Shown in pieces: positions 22,987 through 38,431 of a stretch of DNA of 64,000 nucleotides (position 1 is its first letter; the number at the start of each line of letters is the position of its first letter). Origin of the DNA: Haliotis asinina (taxonomy: Eukaryota; Mollusca; Gastropoda; Lepetellida; Haliotidae); contig NC_090295.1 in assembly GCF_037392515.1 (NCBI RefSeq), positions 20,910,001-20,974,000 of the forward strand, in the 5' to 3' direction. Below the pieces are notes generated by a model. That model did not search any database. It had not been told where the DNA came from and saw only the letters and a program-made list of their open reading frames with translations. Both the position numbers and the translations under genes were made by a program.

Positions 22987-25900
22987 GCGAGTTACCGCGG
23001 TTACGGCATACAGTCGAATCCCGCGTCTCGAATATTATGCATCCCTACTATTCCCTGTTACAGTAATCATCATTTGATTTCCGGTTACACGAATTCATTA
23101 CATAAATACACACAATGACTCAAGAAGGAAATTTGGTCTTTTGAGATTCAAACAACAGCACTCTTGTATGCATAAGCCAAAGTCAGTCAATGAGAAGTAG
23201 TTGTAGCTAACTGATCCAGTTAACAAACCAGCGCAGCTGAGTTCAAAAGGTTAGTACCTTGTATATCTGTCGATTGCTGATAGATTTTGTTCATGGAGTT
23301 TAAGAGGTATGAGTATTTTGTATTTCACTGTGCTAGTATTCAAATGAGTTCATATCTATATACTATTTGTTTTCATTGCCTGTGTCACCTAATTTTTTGT
23401 TGCGCTATATTTTGGGACTATTTGCTGAATCATCTTTCTTTTCTACTCTCAGAGACATATCTATGTCTCAAATACATCGATAGGTCGAATTTATAACTTG
23501 GTCCCCAGCGATTCGACTAATCAGGATTTGACTGGTATTTGCATTTTTCAAAGTTCCAGACCATGGTAGTGATTTATTCAGAGACAAATATTTGACTACA
23601 AATTGTACAAGTCTGCAGTCAGTTTTGGATCAAATGTCCATTGGCACCACTAAGTCGTAAATGTAATCTATAATAACTGATCACTATTGTCATAGTTTTG
23701 AACAGGTGAGTTGGTTTAGTTGGTGAGTTCATTTTTACACCATTTTAGCATTATCATAGAGGGGGACAAAATTAGACGGGCTTCCCACATTGTGCCCATG
23801 TAGGGGATCGAACCCAGGTCCTCAGCATGATGAGGGAATGCTTTAACCTCAAGGCTACCCCACCATCCCTACCAGTATGTTTAGAGCTTTGTACTTCGTG
23901 GAATGTCATGCAAAGTTTGTCTAACAAATGTCCACATTCAATGTTATATTATAAATGTTTGTTATCTCTTTTTCCAAAGGATTAGAAATTGGCTGATGGA
24001 CTTCTTTTTTCATATTCCAGAAATGTCTGAAGATGGAATCTGAGAATTCTGTGGTAGCATATGCACCGAAAGATTCACACACCTTCAAGAACTATACACA
24101 TGGGCTGGGGAAGACCAATTACAAGTTCACTTTTTCCAAGATCTTTAACCAGGATACAACCCAGAAGGAATTCTTTGATGAAACCATGCTTGGGCTGGCC
24201 AGAGACTTTATTGACGGCCAGAACTGCCTTGTTTTCACCTATGGTGTCACCAGCTCGGGCAAGACATACACAATACAAGGTAGGATATGTTGCTGAAGAG
24301 CACTTGCATTTATTGTGTTTGAAATTAAGGAAGGAGTTTTGGTCCTGTCTCATGATCACATCTCACATTCACTACTAAACAAGGAGGCCTGTGAAGATCC
24401 GGGTTAGAACTGATCTTCAGTAACCCATGCTTGTTTTAAGAGGCAACCAACAAGATGGAGTGATCAGGATTGCTGACTTGGATTGCTGCCATATAGCTGG
24501 AATATTGCTCAGTGTGTCATAAAACTTTCACTCACTCACTCACTCACTCACTCACTCACTCACTCACTCACTCACTAAACAAGGATATAAGGGCATCATT
24601 ACTGTCATGTCACAATGATCTTTCCTGAAATTTGGTCAACAGTAGCGTCACTAAAAAGAACTGTCATGAAGCAGGTTTGTGGCACTAGTTCTCAAATGAA
24701 AATTCAAGAAAACTTCAACATTCCCAAGGATCACTTAAAAGGCTTTATCTCTGCAATGTTACATGATTTCTGATAGTCCCAGGATTATGAAGCTTCACCA
24801 GAACTATTTAAAAGTAAGGTTACTGTGGTCCTGGTGGTCAGTGAATTTAGTATTGGAAGTAAGGCCAGACCAGTTTTATTTCTTGTTTTACTGATATTTG
24901 TCCTCTGAAAACCTCAAGGCTGGCCGGAGAATAAATAAAAATAAAATTTCCAATCAAAGTAATATTCCTTCTAAGTACTCAAAAGTATTTTACTTTTGGC
25001 AATTTGTGAAGTGAATATGGGTCAAAAACAACCTAAAAAGTATGTTCTTGTGAGGTTACAGTTTTAGCCAATGAAAACATTAGGAGTTTATTTTTTGAGC
25101 GGGGAAAATTAATTTAAAATATTTTTTTTCTGATTCTTGAAAAAATATGGCAGGCGGATCCATAAAACAATAAATGAAATTGGTCTGGCCTAAATCTACA
25201 AATGGTATTTTGGACAGGGAAGTACAGACAGGACCACTGATTATTGTCCTCTTACTGGTCCTGTTGTTTAGTGGAAGATTTTGGCTTCTTTTGCTGCTGT
25301 GACTAAGTCCAAGAGAATGTCAACACAAGTATAAGTCTTCAAGTCTGAGAATCAGCATGTAATATTCAGTTTTTGTTGATATTTCCTTGTGCACTTGTTT
25401 CAGCAAAATAATGAATTTTGCAAACCCTGATCAGTCACCATTTGGGATTTATTCTTATGATACCAATCTGCATGATACTTTTAATCTGGGCCAAACCTAC
25501 TTATAAGATCAGTTTGCGACACAAATAATGAAAACTTTGTGTATATTTGATGCACCTTTCATTCTCATTAACCCTAATTAGAAGAATTGGTGCCAATGAG
25601 GCCAAATTATTACAGAAAGCTGACATGTTTAACTGCCGTAGAATTTTTAAATGGACATGGAAATGATTAAAAGTACAACAAGGAAGATTTCTTATGAAAA
25701 AGAATGAACAAGCTCATGAACCTACACATCCTTCCTTCAGATCATGTTAGATTGGATGGTCATTGTCAGGGGTTAAAAAATTCCATCGCCTGATGCCGGG
25801 GACAAGTCAGTTGTCCTTTTGGACAATCAAATAATGGTATCTTACTTGTGCGTGGACTGCTAGATAATTTTCACTTATGGTTCCAAACTGCAAATAATTT

Positions 25901-28900
25901 AGTAGTTCATTTCATGTCTGCTCATAATGAAGCTATTTAAGTTCACAATACTAATAAAGTAGAGCTAGTAGAGAGTGAAATTATCACTCTTCGATAAACA
26001 GTCCAGTAAACATTAACATCACGCATTATGTCATGAAAATCAAGGGAAGTGGAAAATTAGTCTTAAATTAGCCCTATGGCAGGTGGCTTTTCAAAATAAT
26101 TTTGAACCCCTGGTCTTTGTACAAGGTTAAAACATTTACAGATTCAGTGCTACTGGTGTTCTGAAAATAAAAAATATTGCCTGAAAATAATAATTATCGG
26201 TTGTAAAAACAAAACAGAATTTTATTGTTTTAGTATAGCAAACTTAAATGAAGTAACTAAACATCAGAGCTCAGTTTGACAAATATCCATGAATATTCAT
26301 GCGTTCAACAGGGTGAATCTATATGCACTGTATTCATAGTTTCGTAAGTATTCCTGTAACCTATGTATGACGTCATCTTTTGCAAACGTAATGACATATA
26401 CTGATAAATAGTTGCTGTTGCGTGCATGCATTTCGTTGCATGATCTTATTTGTTATTAAAATCATATATTAGAATAAACCCACAGGAAAACCCTTAAAAT
26501 TGGTGATTACCATCGATAATCATTCACCACAAGTCCTCCTATAATTGAGGGTGGATTTGGTTTCCGATTCCCAAAACTATGAATGAGCACTCAGACCTCA
26601 ATTTGGGCATGTTTATCATGTTTTGTGTAGTGCCAGAGTACTATACTCATAGTTATTTTTGTGTGGGATTAATTTTTTTCGCATAACATGAAAAAAGATC
26701 ATGCGATACTAATCATGTCATGCAAAATATTCTTGGTCGAGTCATGACAAAAACTCAAGTACTACCATGCAATAAATAATCAACCATGGATTGGGAAAGG
26801 CAGGGGCCATGGGCCATTTTGCACATTAGAATGAAAAATGGCCCATTAAAACTTTGAAGTGTTTTATTTTTTGCAGTGGCCCATTCTAAATTCAGAAAAT
26901 TGCAAATAATCCTGAAAATGTCCCATCGATAAAGTCCTCTTTCCCAATCCCTGAACAACGAACACTATCTTATGATTTCTATGTTTAATTATCGGAAATA
27001 CTATAGTATACACTCCTTAATTCATTGATCCTGCATACGGGACAGGTGTTGTCACGTTGACATGAGTATAATCCCACCTCTTTCTCTGTTTTAGTAACCA
27101 TGAGTCAATTATGGTGGCTAGCTTTGATTGTTTCATGTCCATTGGTTGTGAAAACTTTGTGATGGATACCATTAGTCAAGTGTTTGAAATGCAAGAAAAA
27201 ACAACTGCGCTAACAGGTCTTTTGTAAACTTTCCTCGAAAATTGCATCCTGTCAATACATAGTGTTCCCCCTAGGGTTCAGGAAGGGCAGGGTAAATTCA
27301 TGGAAAAGGGCACTTCATAGCCTCCAAGGGTTATGCTGGTGAGGATTATTGAAAAAAACAACAAACGAAATGTATAATAAGTCAAATTGTCTTATAATTT
27401 CAATTCTAAAGTTCGTTTTTACTCTTCTCCGTTGGTATTTTAAGAGTAGAATTTGAAAAAAAGCATTTCAGATCTTCAAAATACACAGTCGTCATAGTAA
27501 ACGACTGCGATTGAGGCGAAAAAGGGCAGGGCGCAATATAAAAAGGGCAGGGCGCAAGATAAAAAGGGCAGGGCGCCAAAGGCAAAGGGCAGGGCGCTGC
27601 GCCCTCCTAAATGCGCCTACGGGGAACACTAAATACATATACGATTTACAGTATTTAATGTCAGTGAGTGATACATAATCGTGTGTTCACTTGGAGTGCT
27701 CGTGTGTGTTTGAAGGCAAGCCTCATGATGCTGGACTGTTGCCACGAGCGCTGGATGTGCTCTTCAACAGCATCAGCGGCAAACAGTGGCCAGGCATGGA
27801 CCTGAAGCCCAAGATGTTCACAGACGTGAGGAAACTGACCCCAGAGGAAGAGGAAAAGGAGCGGCGAATCAAAGAGAAGACATTGCGCATGTCAACTGAT
27901 GATGTGAGCTCATTTCTCTCATACTCATGGAACTTGTGTGGTTTTACTTTAGTTGATTTTACTGCTTCAGAGAAACATTGTCTATAAATAGAAATGTATT
28001 GGGTAATTAATAAATGCAGAAAAGGGACACAATACCTACTGCTGAAGGTGCTCCAGGATCTATGAACAATCCCAGATTTGAGGGGCTGTATTATCACCTT
28101 CCTCAAAAGTAAAATGTTTGCGGTTACTGTGGTTACATGCATCAAAGACACTGCAGGTCTTGGAGAAGTGATACTAATTGTGGCATTCTTAATCTGTGTA
28201 GGTGATTTGTTTGATTTACTGTACCAACAGGTATAGACCATGTACATCATTTCTATGTTTCACAGCATGTATAGCACTAACATCTCTTATTTCTTATTGA
28301 TGCCAATAGTCTGCCACAGCAGTAGAAGAAGGGATAAACATATTGATGTGCTACAATGCAAATGTTGATCTGATCTAATCTCCTGCTACAGGACTGTAAT
28401 GTGATGACTCTGCTCGGAGAAGATGCCTCAGACATCTCCCAGGGCAACACCACAACTGCCTCTGAGGGCTCCAATGTATCGGCAGTCACAGACCACCACA
28501 AAGGTTTTCATACTTTGATCGAAATTGCCAATTCGGTTTTTGGGTCCACAGGAAGAACAATCACCTGAGTTTGTTACAAAGTGGTAAATGTAAACAGTCA
28601 TGACTGTATTGTTCAGTCAAAAGGCATTTTCCGTTCGATGGAGAACATTTACGCTTGCACCTTTATGTGGACATGTAAATCTGATTTCCTTGAAAGTAAA
28701 CCACCATTCATGAAACTTTTGATGGTAAGAATTACTGTCTGATGACTGCAATATGTTTATGTCAATATTCTCCCTTCTCACAGACTCTGTAGATGGTGAT
28801 CTGTTTGCTGAGCTGGAGAACCGTGTGAGGGAAGAGGCCGCCATCAATGTGGAAGATCAGGGGCAGATCAAGTTTCTTGTGTGGGTCAGTTTTGCAGAGA

Positions 28901-31900
28901 TCTATAATGAACAGATCTTTGATCTGCTTGAACAAATTCCCAAGAAGAAAAATGCAAGACGACAGGTGCTAAAACTTAGCGAGGATGGAAATGGAAGTCC
29001 TTACATTAAAGGTATGAGAAAAATCTAAGGGTCGAAATAAACTGATGCTGATATGCGAAAAGCATTTAAAAAATTGTTACAGTGTTCGATTTTTTAAAAA
29101 GGCCAACTTTTTAGCGGTTTTGTTCTTTGTTGATATAAATCAGAAAAATTATGAAAATGGTTGTATGACAACCTTGTCAATCATACTCTGGAGTTACATC
29201 CCTTTATTTGTTACCAAACATTAATGAAGGATTTCGAATATGAATTCACTTAATGTTTAGCCAGTCACATGCTTAGTTTAACAGCAAGATTCTCTTATGT
29301 TTCTTGTGGCATTTATGATTGAACAAAAAAACTCAATTTAAATTAAAATTATAGTGTAAATTGGCAAGTGGTGAGGAAGTGTTTGATTCTGAAGGGGTAG
29401 ACTGGAATGGGGCCGCCAAGGCATTGTGACGCAATGAAAAAAGAGCATATTATTGTCTGATAAAGTACTTCATTGCAGCATCTTAGAAAATTAATCAGTA
29501 GTGTTCTAGATATTCTAGCTGACGAAAGTTTTATCTCATTGACTGGTACCACACAGTCTACTATGCCTAACACTGGCATGTTGTTGCAGGTTTGAAGGAG
29601 ATCAACGTGACCAACGCTGATGAGGCCTACAAGTTGTTGACCATTGGTCAGAAGAATCTCAGAACAGCTTGCACCAAGCTTAATCACAATTCATCAAGAA
29701 GGTATAATTGGCATCTTGATTCTTTTCTGAGATGTTTCCAAAACCCATTGACAGCCTTTGTTGTGCAGTTGACAGAATATCAGAATGGTCAGAAGACCTA
29801 AAAAGATGGTACTTGTTACAATACTTAGTCCTTGACATTGAGGTTTTTCAAGGCCTTGCTGGCTCTGAATCACTGTACCTCAGGTGATGCTCGTATTATG
29901 TATTCCACCATTCCAACCTAGTGGCAGGTAGATCGCATACATTGGATGCACTGAAAGTGCTTATTAATGTCTATGTATTGAAGAATAAGCATTTTTAAAA
30001 TCGTTAGTAAGTCAAAGTTGCTTGTTTGAGTGGCATTTTAGAAGCTGAGGTGTACAAATAGGGCATTTTTGTGGATGACTTCTTTTTTGCGTGTGTGACG
30101 TTTCGATTCAGATTCTTGTACCGTTATCAAGCAGGAGTGATGCATGCTTATTCTTAGGTATTTATGTGAAGCCATGGGATAGCACTAAAGCAACAATGGA
30201 ATGACCAGGCCGCTGCAAAAATCAATAACAACTTTGAACAACTCTATACAGAATATTTCAATGAAAACTGAGCATTAATATTCTATCGTGAAATGTGATT
30301 TGTGAAGCATACAAATATTGTGCAATATTTAACACTAAAAGTCAACAAATAGGCATAACAAAACAAAGACGAACAAACCTCATCAGAACAGAACAGTATT
30401 TTAATTGTTCATCACAATTTGCATAGCTGTTTTCATAAAATTGAAGTTTGAAATGTCCAAGTTTCCCACAGAGTGATGATTTGTTTCAGTCATTGTATAT
30501 TTAACATCAAGATTCTGCGAGTTGTGGACACCAAGAAGCCTCACGTAGCACGAGTCAGCATGTGAGTTGGACAAGTCTTCTCTGTGTAACACTGAACAGT
30601 TCTGTAACTTGATGAATCGTGTAGATAATGATTCCTATTGCACAAACATTAAAGTAATCACATGAGCTTATGAGCATTGTTTGTATAAATTACGGACATG
30701 CCCACCTGGCGATTTGTTCTCATTAAATATGATTATATGCCCTTCGATGCCATCAACAATGCATACATGACTCCTACCGATATATCCCAATTGTTCCCGA
30801 CAAAGCCCAGAAATTCGACAATGGAAAAATGATCCTCGGAATAAGCAGGTCAACTAAAGGAGCCAAGTATGTTGTTGTACATAAAGCTGTGCAGACATTA
30901 ATATTGTGCATTTGGGAGACATGCTGGAAGGAGCCAGATTATATTCCTAATGAGACTGTGCACATTTACACCCAAAAATACACCTTAAGCCACTAAGATT
31001 ACACTTTGAAGGTGAGTGGGGTAGGCAGGTCTGTATTTAATGTAAATTTGATTGTCCATGACAAGTAAAATTCAGGAAGGGCTACTGAGAGTTCTTTTAC
31101 CATTCTGTACATGACAATGCAGTGTTCTTGCTCTCCTCTGATATTTTATGGATATGCATTATCCAGGCTCTCCCTGTGTGACCTCGCGGGGTCTGAGAGA
31201 CAGTCCAAGACACACTCTGGAGGGGACAGACTAAAGGAAGCTGGCAACATCAACACGTCACTTATGACACTTGGGAGATGTATTGAGCTGCTCCGATACA
31301 ACCAGACGCACAAGTAGGCACTATTTCAAACATGAGAACGCTGAATTTGTTCTTACTGGTCATGAAGCTGCAGGGTTAGTGGGGTAACATATGGTTCAAG
31401 TTGTCCTGCATTGTTACAAAGACCTGGGTTTGGCTCCCCACATGGGTGAGCCTATTTCCCCTCTCGTGATATTGCTAACCGTGGCCTGAAGCTGTATCCA
31501 TTCACCCTGGTCCTTGGTATCAGTGAATACATCAAGTTCATGCATAGGTACTTGAGTGGGTTGGTGTATACAATCCAAGTTGTATGAGTTGACTGCAGAT
31601 TATGAACAGCCATTTGCTAGATGAAACAATAACATGTTTCTGTGTTGGGCCTGAATGATGCTCTTGAAGCATAGGGGAAAGGCTTTATTTTTCCATGCTT
31701 TTTCATTCAATATGATCAAATGAGACATGTTACTATATCAGTTGCATAATATTGATAAATAATTTTCAACTTTCATGATGTTTGTGACCCGTGAAGATGC
31801 AGGTTAGAATTGACCTTTAGTACCCCATGTTTGTCATAAACGGCAGCTAACGGGATTGGCTAGTCAGACTTGATGACTTGGTAAACACATGCCATCATAT

Positions 31901-34900
31901 CCCATTTGAATAGATCAGTACTCATGCTGTTGGTCACTGGATTGTCTGGTCCAAACTTGATTATTTAAAGACTGTCACAGTACAGCTGGAATATTGTTCA
32001 GTGTGGCGTAAAACTAAATTCACTCTTTCTTGATGTTTGTGGAAAATGCTGGGAAGTGCTTCAATTTTTTTATTAATATTGTTTAAGAGTCATGATATTG
32101 CTCACAGTTGCTCACATACTTCCAGAAAATGTATTCAGATAAAAACTGAGAATAGTATTGAATGGGACTGGTATGAATAACAGTCTTTGTAAATGGTATT
32201 CTGTACCATGCTTTTTGTTTCTTCCAGAGAAAATCCACGTATGGTGCCATTCCGAGATAGTAAACTCACCAGACTCTTTCAGAACTTTTTCTCGGGTCGT
32301 GGCAAGGCCGCTATGATCGTAAATGTAAACCAGTGTGCCAGTATGTTTGATGAAACGCTCAATGTGTTCAAGTTTTCTGCCATTGCCAAACAGGTTTGTG
32401 TGTTAATTAACAACGCTGTGATTGAAACGGTTATAATTTTTTGAAAATGAGAATTTGAGAACATAAGCCTAAAGGGTTTTTCGGTTTTGAAAGAATACAA
32501 CTGTTTTGTCCTTTTTACTTTTGGCAACCCCCTTTTCAGTTTGTTTTGCAGAATTTAGCAAACAATTATTTCTGTTTGAAAATTGAGCCAAAGTGAAATT
32601 AAGATCATATTTTTCTGAAAAAAAATATGTTTTAAGAACAAACAAAAATGTCTCTACTCCTCCCTTGACTCAGGAAAACAAGAGGCTAACAAATTTTTCA
32701 GTTGACTAGGTGACATAATTGGTTGATAACTTTTTAACATCTTTAGTGTTTGTTTAGATTTTGTTTAAGATCACTGCAAAGTGTATGTAAAGATGTAAAA
32801 GGTACCTGTGCTTCCTTCAAACAGAATATTGTTTCACTTCAGGTTGTTGTTGTACAAAAGCCAGATCCCAAACCTAAAGTTCCGCGAGTGCAGGCAAAGA
32901 AGGAGCCAGCTGGCATGAGACCTTCCATCCAGTGGGCTTCACCAGGTACAGATCTTGCATGATATGATCAGAGAACCACTAACCAATGTACACGCCATGT
33001 TGGATCCTGGCTGACTATTGATGAGGATTGATTTTGACTGGTCGTGCTTGGTGACCTGGTTACTGCTTGTCAGTGTACCCAGACAGTTAGGGCTGCAAGA
33101 ATTCATCCAGACCTTGATGGGTTTGATTTTTTATATTAGACCATTTTCGATTTGATTCTGCATACAAGTAAAAACATCAGAACTCCTGGGAGTCAGGTTT
33201 TGGGGGCGAGAAATCCATTATCAACTTGGTGATGATTCATATTTGATAATTAGCCCAGCGACAACAATCAAATTGAAAGGAAGGTGTGAGATTCAAATTT
33301 CAATGAATTGAACCGAATTGTTACAGCTTTACTGATTGTGTGGATTTCGCTCCTAACAATGCAAACCAGACTTAACTATTTTTAGTAAGTTTCATATAGT
33401 CACTTAGAGCCAGGTTCAATTCCCCTCATGGGTACAATGTGTGAAGCTCATTTCTGGTGTCCTCTGCCATGATGTTGCTGGAATATTGCTGAAAGCAGCA
33501 TAAAACTCACACACTCACTGAAAACTCTGACATATAAATGAGAACTTTTTAAAAGGTGAACAATGTAACATTCATCCTGATTTGTCTGCAGTCAAATTTG
33601 ACTTGTAGGTCCTGGTTTAAAATCCCAGTATTGTGACAGTGTAAATGGTTCTGTGCAGGCACAATGTTGAAGTACAGCTCCTTGAACACCTTGGAGGTGA
33701 CAGAGGGCATGGATGATGATGATGAGCTGGACACTAGCATGAGTCAAGTTGATGTAAGTATGAGGAATATTTTCTGGATATTTAGGAGATAAACATATTG
33801 TGTTGGGAAGTAAGATGAATGTTATGCAGAATTGATGCTTTGTAAGCATCTACGTTGTGTCTGTTTTGTTGATATTAGCCATGTTGGAAGCTGAAGTAGT
33901 GCGGCAGTGTTGAATACTTGTGCAGTAAAGCGCCATGAAGTCAGACGCATTTTCAATCAAGATTGATATCGTCTGATTTTATTGTTTGACCAATCAAATT
34001 CAAGCATTTCACATAGCCATGGTAGAATTACGGTTGTCTCACTGTGGATCAGATTAGATGCTTATTTTGATTAGGAACCTAGTGCTGTTCAAGCCTGTTG
34101 CAGGAAGATGTCACTGCATGCCCCTGTCCAGTAATTGTTTCTGTTGGGCAAGAAGATTTGTATATCCCTCTGTACCAGTGTCCAGATGACTTTCCAGTGT
34201 TAATTATGCTGTTTATATACCGATGAAGAAAATCGGTCAGTACATTGGAAAAAGTATGGGGGCAATTGGCTTTACATTGCCTCTGTGCCAGAGTACTCTC
34301 GCAACTTTACGGTTATTTCAACCAAAGGGAAATGAAATATATACATCAATGAGATATTTACACCATGTGTCCCTATGTGACATAGCTTATTGGGATTCAA
34401 GACTGGTGAAACACATACATTGTGTCACAACTGAAATAAAACATACCTACTGCTGATAATTTACTGCGACATTACTATGATGTTGTTGTAAGAATGTGAA
34501 GAAATCTGTAGAATTGCTGATGATAAAGAAAACATACATTGAGTAATATTAGTTCATAGCAGGATATCAATTCTGTAATGAAAACTGCCCTTCCTTTGCT
34601 ATGAGATGTTCCACAAAAGTTGATGAAGGACAAATCTTTTTGCTGTGAAACTATGAATTTAGTCATAAGATACTCATGCCTACTAAAATAGTAGTATTGT
34701 TTGTGTCTTGTTTCACTGATACGCCTGTGATATCCCATGATGATACATCCTTGCTCACAAAGTGCTGAGACCATGTCCCAGCGTGCAGAAAACCCTGGCC
34801 TCCTGGTCACGTCATGTTAGATGTAGACCTGGACTGAGGACCATCACAGTCAGAGATGACGACAGAAAAACAATAGGATATTTACATCTGTTTTCATTAT

Positions 34901-37900
34901 ATACTTTAGTTATGAGGCAAAAATATTTTCCTTTAAGGTATCAAAAAGCCAACTGTATTTAACTGTTCATCCCCTACTTTGTATTTAGCGCAAAACTGGA
35001 AAGGCAGTATTAGGCTCTGTACTTCCATCTGTATGTGCAACTTGAAATATCTTCAGAATTGTTGACAAGATTATTTTCATATTTGGTACCTAGGTTTATT
35101 TTAAGAAAAGAAAGGTCCCAGTCAAGTTTGGTGACCTTGACCTTCATTTCAAAGTCACAAGGGGATCACGCTTGTCAGCAAGATATCTCAAGAACCATTC
35201 GTTAGATTTTCTTCATCTTCGACAAGAAGGTTCATTTAGGGAAGGCGCAGGACCCAATTGATTTGGGTGATCTCGACATAATTTTAAGGTCACAGTGACA
35301 CTTTGGCAATTTCAGCATGTTAAGCTGCATGTTAAGATGCTTGGCAAGATATCTCACGAATGGTTCACTGGATCTTCTTCATAGACTTTCAAGACTTCCC
35401 TTGAATGTTTTTCAATAGGCAATTTCTTTATTACTACTGTGGCATGTTTCATGCACTGAGACATTCATGTCTACAGTGCAAGATATCAAGAGAGATTGAC
35501 TGGTCATTTGTTGTTGACATTTAACTTCATCTTAAACTACAACCATTTCATCTTAAACTACATATCATTTGTGGCAGGGGATTCTGTCAGCTTAGTGACA
35601 ATGTTTATTATGATTTTTGCATAAATTCTGGCAATACGTTGAAATGAAATATGTATAAAACATCGCTAATGGTTTTGCTTTACTTGCTGATGTCACTGTG
35701 TTGCTTAATGTACAGAGAGTTCAGTGTTGTAAAGTTTGATAACTTGAGTGCAGCCTTTTGAAGCAGATGTTTAGGAGTTATGGCTTTTTTAAGCCCTGGG
35801 AAATACTGTATTAGTGTATATGATCGTCTGGACCCAAGAAGGGAGTCTGTAGAAAAAGTTTGCACATCAGAGGGTTACATTTTGATGGTGGTAAGAAAAC
35901 ATCATCGTTTTGTGTGAAGAAACAAGAGAAAATGACTTCTGTTGATGACATGAAATTTGCAATTCAACATCACTTAACCAGATTATTTACCATTTCATCT
36001 CTTACTTGTTTTTGGTAGGCATCGTGTATTTGTCCAATAAACATAACCGAAAATCGCAATCAGTATACATCAGTGTACACATTTACCCACTATTTACTGG
36101 TGATCTAAAACATACCCAATAATATACCAGAAATAATGATCATTTTGGCGGTATACATTTCATTAATTACCAATGTCTCATGTATGTTCCTAAATTGCTT
36201 AAATGTCTCTAAATATTTTATCTGATCTGTTCTGATCTCTCTAAGTGACACCAAGATTTTGCAGTTTTGCAAGTGTTGTGTAGAAATTTGTGGCAGCAGA
36301 AACACACCAAGTCTAACTTTGTATTCCCTACTCACCCCAGGAGCTGTTGAATATCATAGAGCATCTGCAGCAGGACCTGCAGAATGAGAAGAACAACAAG
36401 ATCAGGCACGAGGCCAAGATACGCGAGGAAGTGTGCAAGGAGATGATGACTCAGCTTGTGCAGATAGAGAATGACTACAGGTAATCACATAGTGAATGAC
36501 TACAGGTAATCACATAGTGAATGACTACAGGTAGGCAAATAGTGAAAGACTACAGGTAGGCAAATAGTGAAAGACTACAGGTAGGCAAATAGTGAAAGAC
36601 TACAGGTAGGCAAATAGTGAATGTCAACTCATAAAGCCGTGTAGGTGTGTTGATGTAAACAAACTTGTAAATAAACAATATCTGCATACGGTAGGCAGAT
36701 AAAGAAAGACAACATGCCTCAGAAGTTGGTACATGCGAGCTGATTGGTGACTCATTGTAAGAGAAAAACTACAGATGGTCACAGAGGCAAGTGGGGAGAA
36801 AAGGGACAAATGGGAGAGAGATCAACAACAAGCCATTGGACATCTACATAATCTCAAGCATTGGTTCTTTTGCTTTTCAGTATATCTTCATTTATATAGT
36901 TAGAAAAGGGGTATCAGCAATTAGAGCATGTTGGGGTGAGACTTTCAGTTTCAGACAGGTTGGTGTTTGAGGTTGTTTCCAGTCCTCTGTTGAAAATTGA
37001 CAACAAAGTTCATAGCATGAGATAGGATAAGAAAATGAACACTGATATGGAAACCTGATTTTGTACCTTCTAGTGAACGCATCCGGGAGAAAGACATCAT
37101 GGCTGAGGAGATGGTAGAGCAGAGGGTGAAGATCCTGATGGCGCACCAACCACCGAGTAAACGGCCTCGACAAGACAAGATGATGGATGATGAAGATGAA
37201 TGGGTGTCCAGCATGTTACTGCATGCAGAGCAGGTCAAGGTCAAGGTCAGTAGTTGAATAGCACCAAACATTAACTGTCACAGTTTACTGTGTTATAACA
37301 GAAGTGTATCATGAAGTCAATGATTTAAGCAAAACATAATCAGTATCATGAAAGGATGGACCTTGACCAAGAATTTTGAAACTATCCTCATGTTAAGATG
37401 GTTGTAAGTGCCATACATTAACATTAGCTATCTTAGTTCGAGGAGAGTGCTTAGAAAAATCTTGTCTTTGGCTAATATTTTTGGGGACAGAATGTGACCA
37501 AGAAGGTATGTTGAATTTGCACATCAGGGATTGATTTAGCGCACATGTGAAATATTTTTGATGTGCCATGGTGGCATGACTGAAGTTAAGAAAATAGCAC
37601 TCACCATAATTCATTTAATGGAAAATCTGACCAACACAAATAATTGAAAACCTGTGTTTGCGCCCCATCAAACCTTATATTGGCAACACTCAAGCTTACA
37701 CCATGACTTGGTAATTCCAGTTCCACAAGAGACAGTGGTGTAGCCTCGTGCTCGTCACACCAAAGCCCTAGGTTAGAATCCCCTCATCGGTACAATGTAT
37801 GAAGCCTCTTTCTAGTGTCCTCCATTTGCTTGAATCTTGCTAAAGTGCAAAACCGAACTCCCTTACGAGTGATTGCATCACTACAAATGTTGTATGCTAG

Positions 37901-38384
37901 TCTTGACAGCCAGAGAGCTGAGATCGCTTTGTTGAGCACGACAAAAGTCTTTCATTTTTCAGGAGAAGGAGGAGGAAGTGAAACAGCTGAAGAGTGAGAT
38001 AAACCGCCTGAGGAATGATGTGCTGAAAGTAAGCAAGTCCCAGGAAGGTGTGACGAAGGAGAGAACTGCCTGTGAGTTCGCCTTGGCTGACAAGACCAGG
38101 CTCATCCAGGACATCAAGGCAGAGAAGGTAGGTATTCTGCATGGAAGTCACGATCTCCTCCTCACAGGATAATGTTGGACGACTGGGGCCGGGATTTCTC
38201 TGGGATTCAAGTCTACAATACACTACAGTCAATTTGTGAAAAAATAGGGTAACATCGAAGTATTCACATAGATCCCTTCACACAAGTGAATTTGACTTCA
38301 CTCTACAAAGTGTAGTGAACTGTTAAGTCTGTGCTTTGAGCAACCACAACGTACAACGGGTGGAAAATAGTGCACAACAAATAC

Positions 38385-38431
<47 letters not shown>

